A DNA stretch of 64,000 nt from Neomegalonema sp. GTDB taxonomy: Bacteria > Pseudomonadota > Alphaproteobacteria > Rhodobacterales > Rhodobacteraceae. Of this stretch, positions 1 to 7,280 are shown piece after piece (positions within the stretch are counted from its first letter, which is position 1; each line of letters starts with the position of its first letter). Made by a program: the position numbers and the translations under genes. The notes beneath the pieces are model-generated. The model made no database searches. It was given only the letters and a program-made list of their open reading frames with translations, and was not told where the DNA came from. The stretch is from positions 1 through 64,000 of the forward strand of contig NZ_JAQTXI010000004.1 in NCBI RefSeq assembly GCF_028688855.1. The letters run 5' to 3'.

Positions 1-110
1 TCTTCGCGAAACTCAAAGAATTCAGAGGCGTCGCAATGAGGTGCTGCAAGACAGACCAAAGCTTCTCAGCTTTCATCGCCATCGCGGCAACCCTCATCCG
101 ACTCAGATGA
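1..110 (+). CDS. C-terminal fragment of IS5-family (IS427-type) transposase
   Basis: From position 3 an open frame reads FAKLKEFRG, then KTDQSFSAFIAIAATLIRLR and a TGA at 108-110. This resembles the end of IS5/IS427-group DDE transposases (N/FF-KLK-FR-A-RYDKT---F-----A---I-LR). Only the last 35 or so residues are in the window, so the catalytic triad cannot be judged. The gene runs opposite to the prophage genes that begin 130 bp further right, so the IS appears to sit in or next to the prophage. The family call rests on the C-terminal signature alone. Confidence 0.75.
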   Translation, partial: FAKLKEFRGVAMRCCKTDQSFSAFIAIAATLIRLR

Positions 111-126
111 ACGTCAACAGACCTTA
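111..126. repeat. Possible right terminal repeat of the IS and TTA target site
   Basis: Directly after the transposase stop the sequence is ACGTCAACAGACC followed by TTA. On the other strand this reads GGTCTGTTGACGT, which resembles the start of IS427-type terminal repeats (GGGTCTGTTGAC-like). IS5 relatives often duplicate a short T-A target. The matching left end is outside the window, so this is a placement guess. Confidence 0.35.
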
Positions 127-170
127 ACAGACGTTTAAGAAAATTCTCCATACATCGTCATGGCAAATCC

Positions 171-193
171 GGAAGGCCCTCCTACGGCCTTCC
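171..193. terminator. Hairpin downstream of the F-like gene
   Basis: GGAAGGCC, a 7-nt loop and GGCCTTCC form a perfect 8-bp stem about 50 bp beyond the F-like stop codon. There is no T-run on either strand, so it may end or slow phage transcription without being a canonical intrinsic terminator. Confidence 0.3.
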
Positions 194-240
194 CATGAGC
201 CCCTGAAACGCCCTTTAAAACTGTTTCAGAACGGGACGTT

Positions 241-1353
241 TCAGGCTTTGCGGCGGAAGCCCGAAACCACCGCCCGTCCGGAGGCGTCGATTTCCAGATC
301 GAGGATATGATCCGCTCCCGTCAGGGTCGCCCTGCGGCCCTCGAGCGCCGCCTCCGGAGCGGCGTCGAGGATCTCCTGGACGCGCAGCCAGTCCTCCGGC
401 GGGAGCGTCGCCTTCTCTGCGGCCAGCGCCCGCGCCAGACGGGAGGACAGGATCACTGTGGAGAAGTCGGCGCCGAATTTCCCGCCGCCCATCGCCACGG
501 GCGGGCCGAAATCGCCCGCGCCGGGGGAACGGAGGAAATTGGCGAAGGCCTGGGAACGCACAAAGCCCCGCGCCACGGCCCGCCCAAGGTCTGAGGAAAC
601 CTTGTCCATCTTCTCCACGGTCGTCCGACGCTGATGATCCATGTTCGCGCGGCCGACATTATAGTCGAAGCCCGGATCCACCCCGAGGGGGATCTTGCGG
701 ATCTCGCCCGTGCGGCCGTTCACCCAATCGCGCGTTTGAACCCCGGGCGCTTCAGAGGGCGTCAGCCCCCGGCGCGCCAGATCGCGATCGGAGAGCTGCT
801 GGATGGAGCAGCGGCAGCGCCAGCCGTTGGGCGGCGCATGAGCGCCCCACCAGGGATCGTCCCAGGGCAGGACCACGCCATGCCAGGCGCGATGCAGCGG
901 ACGCGTGCGTCCGTCGAGCACCGCGACATAGCGCAGCCAGGGGCGCGCCGCCGCCGTCTCCTCGATCCGCTCCCATCGCCCGGCCGCATGGGCCATGCGC
1001 AGGTTGGTGTCATAGACGATCTCCAGACGTCGGGGCGAGCCGAGCTGCGCCGACCGGACCTCGCCGGTCTGCGGATCGACCACGTCCTGACGCCCCCACC
1101 AGCCGCCCGCCTGAAGGATCGGCGTCAGGCGCTGCTGAAATTCGCGCAGCGTCGTTCCCTCCTCGATGGCCGCGCTCATGGCGTCGCGGACCTCCTGGAG
1201 GAGATCCATCTTCATCAGCCCGGCCACGGTGAAGGCGCGGCCATGCTCCTCGCGCTCCATGTCCCGCCAGTCGAAGCTGGCCCTCAGCCCCTTGCGCTCG
1301 AAAGCCTCGATCGCTTCTTTGGGCGGCAGGGGCTTGAGGTCAATCCCGCTCAA
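241..1353 (-). CDS. Mu F-like minor head protein, possible C-terminal nuclease-like domain
   Basis: 370 aa from a TTG codon that overlaps the end of the portal gene by 14 bp. The Mu-F/SPP1-gp7 signature is clear in the middle: YDTNLRMAHAAGRW, then LDGRTRPLHRAWHG and PPNGWRCRC. In this family the protein sits at the portal vertex and helps capsid assembly or DNA ejection. Residues about 295-370 (TVILSS... ending VVSGFRRKA) look like a separate module. By position and the closing F-R-K they recall the PBECR2-type barnase/EndoU/RelE-like domains found at the ends of such phage proteins; this part is inference. It is the last intact prophage gene before the IS remnant. Confidence 0.85.
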   Translation of the reverse strand: MSGIDLKPLPPKEAIEAFERKGLRASFDWRDMEREEHGRAFTVAGLMKMDLLQEVRDAMSAAIEEGTTLREFQQRLTPILQAGGWWGRQDVVDPQTGEVRSAQLGSPRRLEIVYDTNLRMAHAAGRWERIEETAAARPWLRYVAVLDGRTRPLHRAWHGVVLPWDDPWWGAHAPPNGWRCRCSIQQLSDRDLARRGLTPSEAPGVQTRDWVNGRTGEIRKIPLGVDPGFDYNVGRANMDHQRRTTVEKMDKVSSDLGRAVARGFVRSQAFANFLRSPGAGDFGPPVAMGGGKFGADFSTVILSSRLARALAAEKATLPPEDWLRVQEILDAAPEAALEGRRATLTGADHILDLEIDASGRAVVSGFRRKA

Positions 1354-2938
1354 GAGGCGCCTCCAGACGACCGGCCAGACGGGCCGTGAAGCCGCCCCGC
1401 GTCAGAAGCTCTTCGAAGGCGGCGGACTCCATCTCTCCGATGAGCTCCGCCAGCCGGTCCCGCGCCTCCTCCAGACTCCCCGCCTCCTCCAGCAGGCGTC
1501 GGATCGGATCGACCAGAGGCGCCATGACCGGACGCCAGTCGCCGAGCATCTCTCCGGCCAGATCATCCAGGGCGTCCGGCCCGGCCGCATGACAGGCGCA
1601 ATCCGCTCCGGAAGCGCGGGGCTGGAAGGCGGACGCAAGCGGCTGGCGCGCCCCAAGGGCGGGCGGCGCAGGAGAGACGGCCGGGCTCGACGCTCCGAGG
1701 GGCGCGAGGAAATCGCCCTTCTCTCCGGCCGGAGGATCGGGCAGGCCCATGCGGTCGCGCACCACGCTCTGCTCGACCTTCAGACCCCGGTCCACCATCA
1801 TCCCGAGGGCCTCGGCGAAGAGTTTCAGGTCTGTGCTTTTCGGCAGCTCGATCCTGAGGCGCGGATAAAGCTCCCGAGGGCCGCGGTTCAGATCGATCAG
1901 CGGGCGCACGAGATCGCGGTTCAGGGCGCTGGCGAGCTGGCGCGCGTCGGCGCGCATGATGTCGCGCCGCACGTCGTCATGCACCTTCGCGGCGGCGAGA
2001 GATCCGCCGGAGACCTCCGTGGTCAGGGTCTGGCCGAGCACCGCCTTGGAGACCTGGCGATCAAGCCAATTCGCCAGACGCTCATAAAGATCCGTGCCCG
2101 CGCCTCCACCTTTGGCCGCCTCGACGAATTCGATGAACATGCTGGAAGGAATGATGGCGGCGGCGGAGCCGATGTTGGCCACCGCCCGCAAGAGGATCTC
2201 CTTGTCCCTCTCCGTGGCGCCCGTGTGGTATTTGCCGACGCGCAAAGGCTGGCCATGGACCTCGACGAAGGTGATCCAATCCTTGATGTCGTAATTCTTG
2301 AAGAGCCAGGCCCAGGCGGCGGCGCGGGCGAGGCCGCCGCGGATCGGCAGGCCTGATTTGGCCGAGGCCTTGTGGATGACGTATTTGCAGGGCCAAAGCT
2401 CCTCCGGCCCGCCCGCCCCACGCAGCCGCAGGGTCTCGCCGTCATCGCGATCGAATTCGAACCAGCGCGGATCCCGGCGCTTGAGCCGCGCCGGCCACCA
2501 TTGGCGCGCCGAGAAATCCCAGATGATCTCCGTGACCGAATAGCCCTTGCCGATGGCATCGAGGATGTCGAAGACCTCCTCCTCCAGATCTTCGCGGCGG
2601 AGCCAGGCGCGGACGAGATCCGCGTTCGCCACGTCCTCCGCCGAATCGGAGGCGCTCTCCACCGTGATCTCCAGCTGCGCCACCGCCCTTTTGCGGGTGC
2701 CGAGCACCGAGAGATAATGGAGATCCTTCTCCTCCATCTCCTCGGCCAGCTCCAGGTAGGCGACGGCGTCGCCCTGTTCGGCGGATTTGAGGAGCCGCGT
2801 CAGGCGATCGGGCGTCAGGCCTTGCGCCGGATGGCCGCTCATGACGCTGCGCACGCCCGAAAGCGCAGGCGCCGCCTGCTCCTCGGGGAGCCGCCCCAGA
2901 TCCACAGGTCGGCCGAATTGATCCAGCAGCTTCGTCAC
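1340..2938 (-). CDS. Mu gp29-like portal protein (DUF935)
   Basis: 532 aa, close to the usual length of Mu gp29-type portals. The N-terminus (MTKLLDQFGRPVD, then LLKSAEQGDAVAYLELAEEM and LSVLGTRKRAVAQLEITVE) follows the DUF935 pattern well. The portal dodecamer would sit at one capsid vertex as the DNA entry and exit channel and docking site for the terminase. Start ATG at 2938 overlaps the terminase stop by 4 bp, so the head-packaging genes are translationally coupled. The 3' end overlaps the F-like gene. Confidence 0.9.
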   Translation of the reverse strand: MTKLLDQFGRPVDLGRLPEEQAAPALSGVRSVMSGHPAQGLTPDRLTRLLKSAEQGDAVAYLELAEEMEEKDLHYLSVLGTRKRAVAQLEITVESASDSAEDVANADLVRAWLRREDLEEEVFDILDAIGKGYSVTEIIWDFSARQWWPARLKRRDPRWFEFDRDDGETLRLRGAGGPEELWPCKYVIHKASAKSGLPIRGGLARAAAWAWLFKNYDIKDWITFVEVHGQPLRVGKYHTGATERDKEILLRAVANIGSAAAIIPSSMFIEFVEAAKGGGAGTDLYERLANWLDRQVSKAVLGQTLTTEVSGGSLAAAKVHDDVRRDIMRADARQLASALNRDLVRPLIDLNRGPRELYPRLRIELPKSTDLKLFAEALGMMVDRGLKVEQSVVRDRMGLPDPPAGEKGDFLAPLGASSPAVSPAPPALGARQPLASAFQPRASGADCACHAAGPDALDDLAGEMLGDWRPVMAPLVDPIRRLLEEAGSLEEARDRLAELIGEMESAAFEELLTRGGFTARLAGRLEAPLERD

Positions 2939-4278
2939 CAGGCGCCCCTCTTCGTGAAGCGGGCGACGCCCGCCCGATCCTCTGCGTCGGAATCCTCGCG
3001 GCGGGCGGCGCGATATCCATAAGCGACCGCCCCCTCCGCCGCTCCGGCCAGACCCATGAAGGCCGCCCAGGTCCGGTCCGCATGGCCAGCGCTGTCGCGG
3101 TTCGCCACGAGGCGCGGTCTGCCGGAAGGCCCGACCATCTTCTTGATCTTGTGCAGATCGGCGCGCAGGACCGGATCCCCCGCCGGGATCCGCGCCTTGC
3201 GGTCCTCGAAGATCTGCTTGGCGTGGGTCGCCAGATCAAGCTGGCGCGCGGGCGTCATGAGCACGCCCTCCACCCGCAATTCCCCATAGCGCCGCTGGGC
3301 GTCCTCCACCGGCTTCTCGCCCATGCCGGTCTGATCCATGACCAGCCGCACCGGATCGTAGCGCTGCATGAGGTCATGCAGCCGGTCGTCCTGCTCCGAG
3401 AAGCTGGCGCCCTTGAGCTCCACGATCTCCCGCGTCCAGAAGACGTCGCCGACCTGCTCCCAGACCCAGGCGACCCAGAGATCGTTGCGCCGGGCGATGT
3501 CATTGCCGATGAAGCAGGCGCCGCCCTGACGACCCTCCGGGTCCCCCGCGGCTTCATGCTCCGCGCCCAGGATCAGATCATGGGGCAGCCAGGCGCTCGC
3601 CTCGTCGAGCCACTTCAGTTCATATTCCTGCGCCCAGGCGTCCTCGTCGGCGATGCCCGCCCGCAACTCCTCGATGTCGCGCGGCAGGCCTTCGGCCACA
3701 GCCCGATGAATATCGACGATATGGCGCGACCAGGCGTCGCCCTCCGCCGTCACCAGCTCATGGAACTTGTTCCCCTTGCCGTTGGGCGTGGAGACGACGC
3801 GGATCTTGTGGCCGGCGGAGATGACGGGGAAGAGCGCCTTCCAGATGGCCCGGCTGTCGTGATGAAAGGCGAATTCGTCGAGCAGCACATTGGCGCTGAA
3901 GCCGCGGGCCGTATCGGGATTGGCGGGGAGCGCCGTGATGCGCGAGCCGCCCGGCAGGACCACCTCCAGCGCCTTGTAGCGGGCGTCTCCGGCTCCGGCG
4001 ACTTCATATTCCAGCTCTTCAAAGGCCATTTGATAGGCCTTCGCATGGAGTTTGACGCCCTCGTCCATGGCCTCCTTCGCCTGACGCTCGCCGCGCGAGA
4101 GGATCACCCAGCGCCGACGCGCGCCAAGGGTGAAGGCCTCGAAGCAATCATCCACCGCCTCCAGCGTGGTCGTGAAGGTCTTGCCGATCTGGCGCGACCA
4201 CATCCCGACCTTGAAGCGCGAGCGGTCGGCGAGCCAGGCCCGCTGATAGGGATAAAGGGGAACCGCCGGAGAGCTCAT
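2935..4278 (-). CDS. Mu gp28-like terminase large subunit
   Basis: 447 aa. A Walker-A-like motif, SRQIGKTFTTT, lies near residues 28-38 and a Walker-B-type stretch, NVLLDEFAFH, near 130, as in large terminase ATPases. The C-terminal half carries acidic patches (FIGNDIARRND and VRLVMDQTG) consistent with the RNase-H-like nuclease fold. The enzyme would cut and pump phage DNA into the prohead, working with the small subunit encoded just upstream. Start and stop overlap both neighbours by 4 bp. Confidence 0.9.
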   Translation of the reverse strand: MSSPAVPLYPYQRAWLADRSRFKVGMWSRQIGKTFTTTLEAVDDCFEAFTLGARRRWVILSRGERQAKEAMDEGVKLHAKAYQMAFEELEYEVAGAGDARYKALEVVLPGGSRITALPANPDTARGFSANVLLDEFAFHHDSRAIWKALFPVISAGHKIRVVSTPNGKGNKFHELVTAEGDAWSRHIVDIHRAVAEGLPRDIEELRAGIADEDAWAQEYELKWLDEASAWLPHDLILGAEHEAAGDPEGRQGGACFIGNDIARRNDLWVAWVWEQVGDVFWTREIVELKGASFSEQDDRLHDLMQRYDPVRLVMDQTGMGEKPVEDAQRRYGELRVEGVLMTPARQLDLATHAKQIFEDRKARIPAGDPVLRADLHKIKKMVGPSGRPRLVANRDSAGHADRTWAAFMGLAGAAEGAVAYGYRAARREDSDAEDRAGVARFTKRGAW

Positions 4279-4826
4279 GAGAAGATTCCATAGACGTCCT
4301 CGCGGATGCGCCGCAGGACTTCGGCGGGATCCTTCACGCCTTTCTCCGCGACCTCCTCTTCAGCTTCGGCGAGCTTCTCCTCCAGCTTCCGGACGAATTC
4401 CTGACGGATCAGCTTCTCGCGATCGGCGTCCTGCTTGGCCGCCTGGGCCAGCTTCTGCATGGCGGCGGCGGCGAACATCGCCTCCTTGGGATCCAGTGCG
4501 ATCACCTGGCCTTCTTCACTGATCAGCATCTTGCTGATCAGCCCATGCATCAATTCGATGTTGAGCCGGGCCGTGCGGCTCTCGGGGGCCTCGCCATAGC
4601 TGCGCACGAGGGTTTCGGCGATCTCGCGCGAGCGGCGCAGCTCCGCCCCGATGGAGGCCAGCTGCTTGACGTGGCGGCCGAGCGCGGAGCGCGAGATTCC
4701 CGCGTCCATCTCCTGAAGCTTGGCGAGGATCTCGTCGATGGTGCGGCCCTGATCGCGCAAGGCGGCGATCATCTCGCGCAATTCGGGCGGCAGACGCCGG
4801 ACGCTGGAAGGACGGACTCGGGCCAT
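4275..4826 (-). CDS. Mu gp27-like small terminase / DUF3486 protein
   Basis: 183 aa from the ATG at 4826, preceded by a good GGAGG; the longer upstream reading frame is low-complexity Arg-rich shadow. The N-terminus MARVRPSSVRRLPPELREMI followed by RDQGRTIDEILAKLQE and SRSALGRHVKQL is a helix-turn-helix-like DNA-recognition region typical of DUF3486 proteins encoded next to gp28. The C-terminal third (KLIRQEFVRKLEEKLAEAEEEV) is charged and probably coiled coil. It is presumed to recognise phage DNA for packaging and overlaps the terminase large subunit by 4 bp. Confidence 0.85.
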   Translation of the reverse strand: MARVRPSSVRRLPPELREMIAALRDQGRTIDEILAKLQEMDAGISRSALGRHVKQLASIGAELRRSREIAETLVRSYGEAPESRTARLNIELMHGLISKMLISEEGQVIALDPKEAMFAAAAMQKLAQAAKQDADREKLIRQEFVRKLEEKLAEAEEEVAEKGVKDPAEVLRRIREDVYGIFS

Positions 4827-4828
4827 GC

Positions 4829-5134
4829 TCAGCCTCCGCGCCCGGCGCGCGAGACGCCCTCGACCTGAACGTCTCCGGAGACCACATAGCCGCCGCGCTC
4901 GGTCAGCTCGACCACCAGCAGATCGTCGGCGAGCCAGTCGAAGGCGACGAGATGACGCTCGCGCAGCCATTCGGCGTCTTTGCGCGTCACGTCCCGCGTC
5001 ACGCCCTGGATGGGCCGGAAGCCCTGACGGATCCCCTGATGGAGCACGCCGTCGCTGGCGGAGCCTCCAAGCTCCCGGAGAAGCTGGAGCAGATAGAACC
5101 GGCGATGCTCCGCGACGAAATCCCTGAAGCTCAT
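4829..5134 (-). CDS. Mu gp26-like small phage protein, winged-helix-like
   Basis: 101 aa from ATG 5134. It begins MSFRDFVAEHRRFYLLQLLR and continues with VLHQGIRQGF, VTRDVTRKDAEWLRERHLV and LLVVELTERGGYVVSG. This is the pattern of the short winged-helix-like proteins (VpaChn25_0724-type) found between gp25 and the small terminase in Mu-like phages. The function in the virion or packaging is unknown. Its start overlaps the upstream gene by 4 bp. Confidence 0.75.
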   Translation of the reverse strand: MSFRDFVAEHRRFYLLQLLRELGGSASDGVLHQGIRQGFRPIQGVTRDVTRKDAEWLRERHLVAFDWLADDLLVVELTERGGYVVSGDVQVEGVSRAGRGG

Positions 5135-5493
5135 CTCACGCCCTTGTGCAGGAGGAAGTCCTCGATCCGCGTCACCGATTGCGAGAGGCTGGAGAGCTGC
5201 TGGGTCTGGGCCCGCTCCGCTCCGGCCAGAGCGGCGATCTGATCCTTGAGCCCTGCGAAATCCTCCGCCGTGGGCAGATGCTTGATGTCGCGCTCCATGA
5301 GATCCGTGCGCCGCTCCAGCCCGCCAAGGCGCGAGGAGACGCCCTGAACCTTCGCGTCGAGGTGGCTGGTCTGCTCCCGAAGATCCTCCTTGGTGGCCAT
5401 GGAGGCGGTGGCCGCCCGGATCATCCAGGCCGCGAGAGGAAGGACGACCACGCTCAGCAGAGGCAGCCATTTGAGATAGGTCGAAGGGTCCAT
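5131..5493 (-). CDS. DUF2730-type membrane/coiled-coil phage protein (Mu gp25 position)
   Basis: 120 aa from ATG 5493. A hydrophobic N-terminal segment (YLKWLPLLSVVVLPLAAWMI, residues about 5-24) precedes a long heptad-like stretch with EDLREQTSHLDAKVQGVSSR and LSSLSQSVTRIEDFLL. This matches DUF2730 proteins placed before the gp26/gp27 genes. In-frame ATGs at 5511 and 5514 would add MMRRNEP and overlap the upstream lipoprotein gene; the 5493 start is chosen because it begins just before the membrane segment. Confidence 0.7.
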   Translation of the reverse strand: MDPSTYLKWLPLLSVVVLPLAAWMIRAATASMATKEDLREQTSHLDAKVQGVSSRLGGLERRTDLMERDIKHLPTAEDFAGLKDQIAALAGAERAQTQQLSSLSQSVTRIEDFLLHKGVR

Positions 5494-5497
5494 CGGT

Positions 5498-5728
5498 TCA
5501 TTCCGTCGCATCATAAAGGCAGGCGGCGTCCAGCCCCCTGAGCAGATCCGCCCCCGTCCCGACGGAGGCCGGGCCGCCGTCATCCAGCAGGGCTCCGGCG
5601 TGACGCCGGGCGGACGTCTGAAGGCCGGCGCAGATCGCCTCGCCGTTCGGCGCGATCGGCGCCGCCAGAGGCGAAATCGCGCAGCCATTCACGAGAGGCG
5701 TCAGGATCAAGAGAATCACGCGCGGCAT
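5498..5728 (-). CDS. Small lipoprotein, candidate outer-membrane spanin (Rz1-like)
   Basis: 76 aa. The N-terminus MPRVILLILTPLVNGCAISP is a short signal sequence ending in a lipobox-like LVNGC, so the mature protein would be a lipoprotein beginning at Cys16. The rest (ICAGLQTSARRHAGALLDD... LRGLDAACLYD) has two further cysteines. Its first 149 bases overlap the end of the upstream membrane/coiled-coil gene in another reading frame, as Rz1 overlaps Rz in lambda-type lysis cassettes. Position after amidase and holin supports an o-spanin role; no sequence match is claimed. Confidence 0.6.
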   Translation of the reverse strand: MPRVILLILTPLVNGCAISPLAAPIAPNGEAICAGLQTSARRHAGALLDDGGPASVGTGADLLRGLDAACLYDATE

Positions 5729-5879
5729 CGTCCATTCTCCGGCGGGTTTCGGATTGCGCCCTGAGGGCGTCGCGCTCGGCCTCCGCCGCTTCCGCCCGGC
5801 GCTGCGCGGAGAAGCCGCGCAGGAGCAGGCGCAGGAGAAGCGCGGCGAAGGCGAAGATCGCGGCGAGGATCACCTCCAT
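5580..5879 (-). CDS. Membrane-anchored coiled-coil protein, candidate inner-membrane spanin (Rz-like)
   Basis: 99 aa from ATG 5879 with GAGGAG upstream. The start overlaps the holin gene's end by 10 bp. Residues 2-20 (EVILAAIFAFAALLLRLLL) form one transmembrane helix. An Ala/Glu/Arg-rich helix (AQRRAEAAEAERDALRAQSE) and a REWLRDF segment follow, the architecture of i-spanins and of Mu-type Rz equivalents. The last 149 bases are shared with the lipoprotein gene in a different frame. Together they would fuse inner and outer membranes at the end of lysis. Confidence 0.6.
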   Translation of the reverse strand: MEVILAAIFAFAALLLRLLLRGFSAQRRAEAAEAERDALRAQSETRRRMDDAARDSLDPDASREWLRDFASGGADRAERRGDLRRPSDVRPASRRSPAG

Positions 5880-6418
5880 GCGGAGCGCTCCTCGACCGGA
5901 CGGGTGAAGGGGCCGCGCGGCGGCTCGCCCGGCGCGGAGGCGGCGGGAGCCTGAGCGCCCCAGCGCGGTTCTCCCTGAAGATCGGAGCCGCCATAGGCTC
6001 CGCCCTCCTGAATCTCGCTCCAGCGGAGATCGGGGCGAAATCCAGCCTCCTCCCGCCGGGGCGCCGCAGGCGCGGAGGCGGCGGAGCCCTGCGGCGCGGC
6101 CTCGACCAGTTTGGCCTCGGCGATGGAGGCGAGCACGCCCTCGCCGGGCTTGAGCGCCGAGAGAGCGTCCGGGACGCTGCGCCCGGCGTAAGCCACGGCC
6201 GCGGCGGCGGGACCGTTCAAGCCGCGCGCCAGAGCCGCCCGCACGCCGGACATCAGGGCCAGATGCAGCGCCTCCCGATGAGCGGCCTCGATTTCGATCC
6301 CCCAACGCTGGCGCGCCAGACGGGAGAGACTGAAGAGAAGCCCGCCCAGAATCAGACCGAAGATCTGAACCAGGACCGGCAGCAGAAAATCCACGAAGGA
6401 AGCGAAGACGCTCATCAT
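5870..6418 (-). CDS. Phage holin-like membrane protein (LLH-type)
   Basis: 182 aa with one strong membrane helix (FLLPVLVQIFGLILGGLLF, residues about 11-29). An amphipathic region with AHREALHLALMSGVRAALARG and YAGRSVPDALSALKPGEGVL follows, which resembles superfamily-6 holins. The last 70 residues are Pro/Gly/Glu-rich and look disordered. It follows the amidase with a 4-bp overlap, the usual endolysin-holin arrangement. It would make the inner-membrane lesion that releases the endolysin. Confidence 0.65.
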   Translation of the reverse strand: MMSVFASFVDFLLPVLVQIFGLILGGLLFSLSRLARQRWGIEIEAAHREALHLALMSGVRAALARGLNGPAAAAVAYAGRSVPDALSALKPGEGVLASIAEAKLVEAAPQGSAASAPAAPRREEAGFRPDLRWSEIQEGGAYGGSDLQGEPRWGAQAPAASAPGEPPRGPFTRPVEERSAWR

Positions 6419-7188
6419 TCGGCCCTTTCAAGCCAGCGGCGGATGTCGAAGCCCGGACAGGCTTTGGCGGCGTATTCGTTATGGCCGCTGACCCGGGCGA
6501 TCGGCGTCCGGGCGGAGATCTCCCGCAGAAGCCGGTCGAGGGCCGCGCCTTGCGCCGGGAGGTAATGATCTGCGAAGCGGTCCGAGGCGGCGCTTCCATG
6601 GCCGCCGATCAGGCAGATCCCGAGCGTTCCGGAATTGCGGCCGCGCACATGGGCGCCGATCTGCGTCTCGGGACGGCCGGGCAGGACGGAGCCGTCGCGG
6701 CCGACGAGCCAGTGATAGCCGATGTCCCGCCAGCCGTTGAGCTCCACATGCCAGCGGCGGATCTCTTCGATCTGCTCGCGCAAGGGGCGGCCGCGCATCC
6801 AGTCGGGACGGGTGGCGGCGCAATGCAGGGTGATCTCGCGCACCGGATGTCCTGCGCGCCCCTGGCGGATCACGGATCCCGCATGAGGCCGGGCCTGAGG
6901 CTCAACCGGGCGCGGAGCGGCGAAGCTGCGACGGGCGGCTTCGGTGCGCGGACCCTCCAGTCCGTCGATCATCCCGAGGTCGACCCCGCGGGCGGACATG
7001 ACGGCTTGCTCGGCCGCGATCAGCAGCCGCGCCTGCGGCCAGGTCTCCGCGCCCGGAGCGATCTTCGCGCGCAGCACATAGAAGAGGGAGAAGAGGGCGG
7101 ATCTGGCGGAGCCGCCCCAGACGCCGTCCAGCGGACCCGGATCATGTCCGAGCGCCTTCAGGCTTCTCTGGATGTCGAAAATCCGCAT
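6415..7188 (-). CDS. Phage endolysin: N-acetylmuramoyl-L-alanine amidase
   Basis: 257 aa. Residues 1-90 carry two peptidoglycan-binding-like repeats (DIQRSLKALGHDPGPLDGVW and GVDLGMIDGLEGPRTEAARR). Residues 112-256 are an Amidase_2 (T7-lysozyme type) domain with zinc ligands visible as His122 (LHCAAT), His236 (SGHNEYA) and Cys244 (KACPGF). It hydrolyses the bond between MurNAc and L-Ala in peptidoglycan. No signal peptide is seen, fitting export through the holin. It is the first gene after the Mor-type activator, and an inverted repeat ends two bases before its start codon. Confidence 0.9.
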   Translation of the reverse strand: MRIFDIQRSLKALGHDPGPLDGVWGGSARSALFSLFYVLRAKIAPGAETWPQARLLIAAEQAVMSARGVDLGMIDGLEGPRTEAARRSFAAPRPVEPQARPHAGSVIRQGRAGHPVREITLHCAATRPDWMRGRPLREQIEEIRRWHVELNGWRDIGYHWLVGRDGSVLPGRPETQIGAHVRGRNSGTLGICLIGGHGSAASDRFADHYLPAQGAALDRLLREISARTPIARVSGHNEYAAKACPGFDIRRWLERAE

Positions 7189-7189
7189 G

Positions 7190-7219
7190 ATGAACCGCCA
7201 TGTTTCCGATGCGGTTCAT
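7190..7219. repeat. Inverted repeat at the endolysin start
   Basis: ATGAACCGC and GCGGTTCAT are perfect 9-bp arms around a 12-base centre, ending two bases before the endolysin ATG (minus strand). It could be an operator in the lytic promoter or an mRNA hairpin that limits translation of the lysis gene. Confidence 0.45.
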
Positions 7220-7249
7220 CTTGCCACCCCTGATCTTCCCGTCTTACCC

Positions 7250-7261
7250 GGACAGCTGTCC
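7250..7261. promoter_or_regulatory. Perfect palindrome, candidate Mor-binding site of the middle/lytic promoter
   Basis: GGACAGCTGTCC is a 12-bp perfect palindrome between mor (stop at 7281) and the endolysin start (7188). It lies about 62-73 bases upstream of the start codon. Mor-family activators bind dyads upstream of the middle/late promoter, and in Mu the Pm promoter lies just downstream of mor. No convincing -35 or -10 is visible, as expected for an activator-dependent promoter. Confidence 0.45.
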
Positions 7262-7280
7262 CGTCAAGACCATCTTCAGG

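Noticed and set aside
4827..4970. 48-codon N-terminal extension of the small terminase gene
   Set aside because: Arg-rich, overlaps the upstream gene in another frame, and the internal ATG at 4826 has a strong ribosome site and matches the family start.
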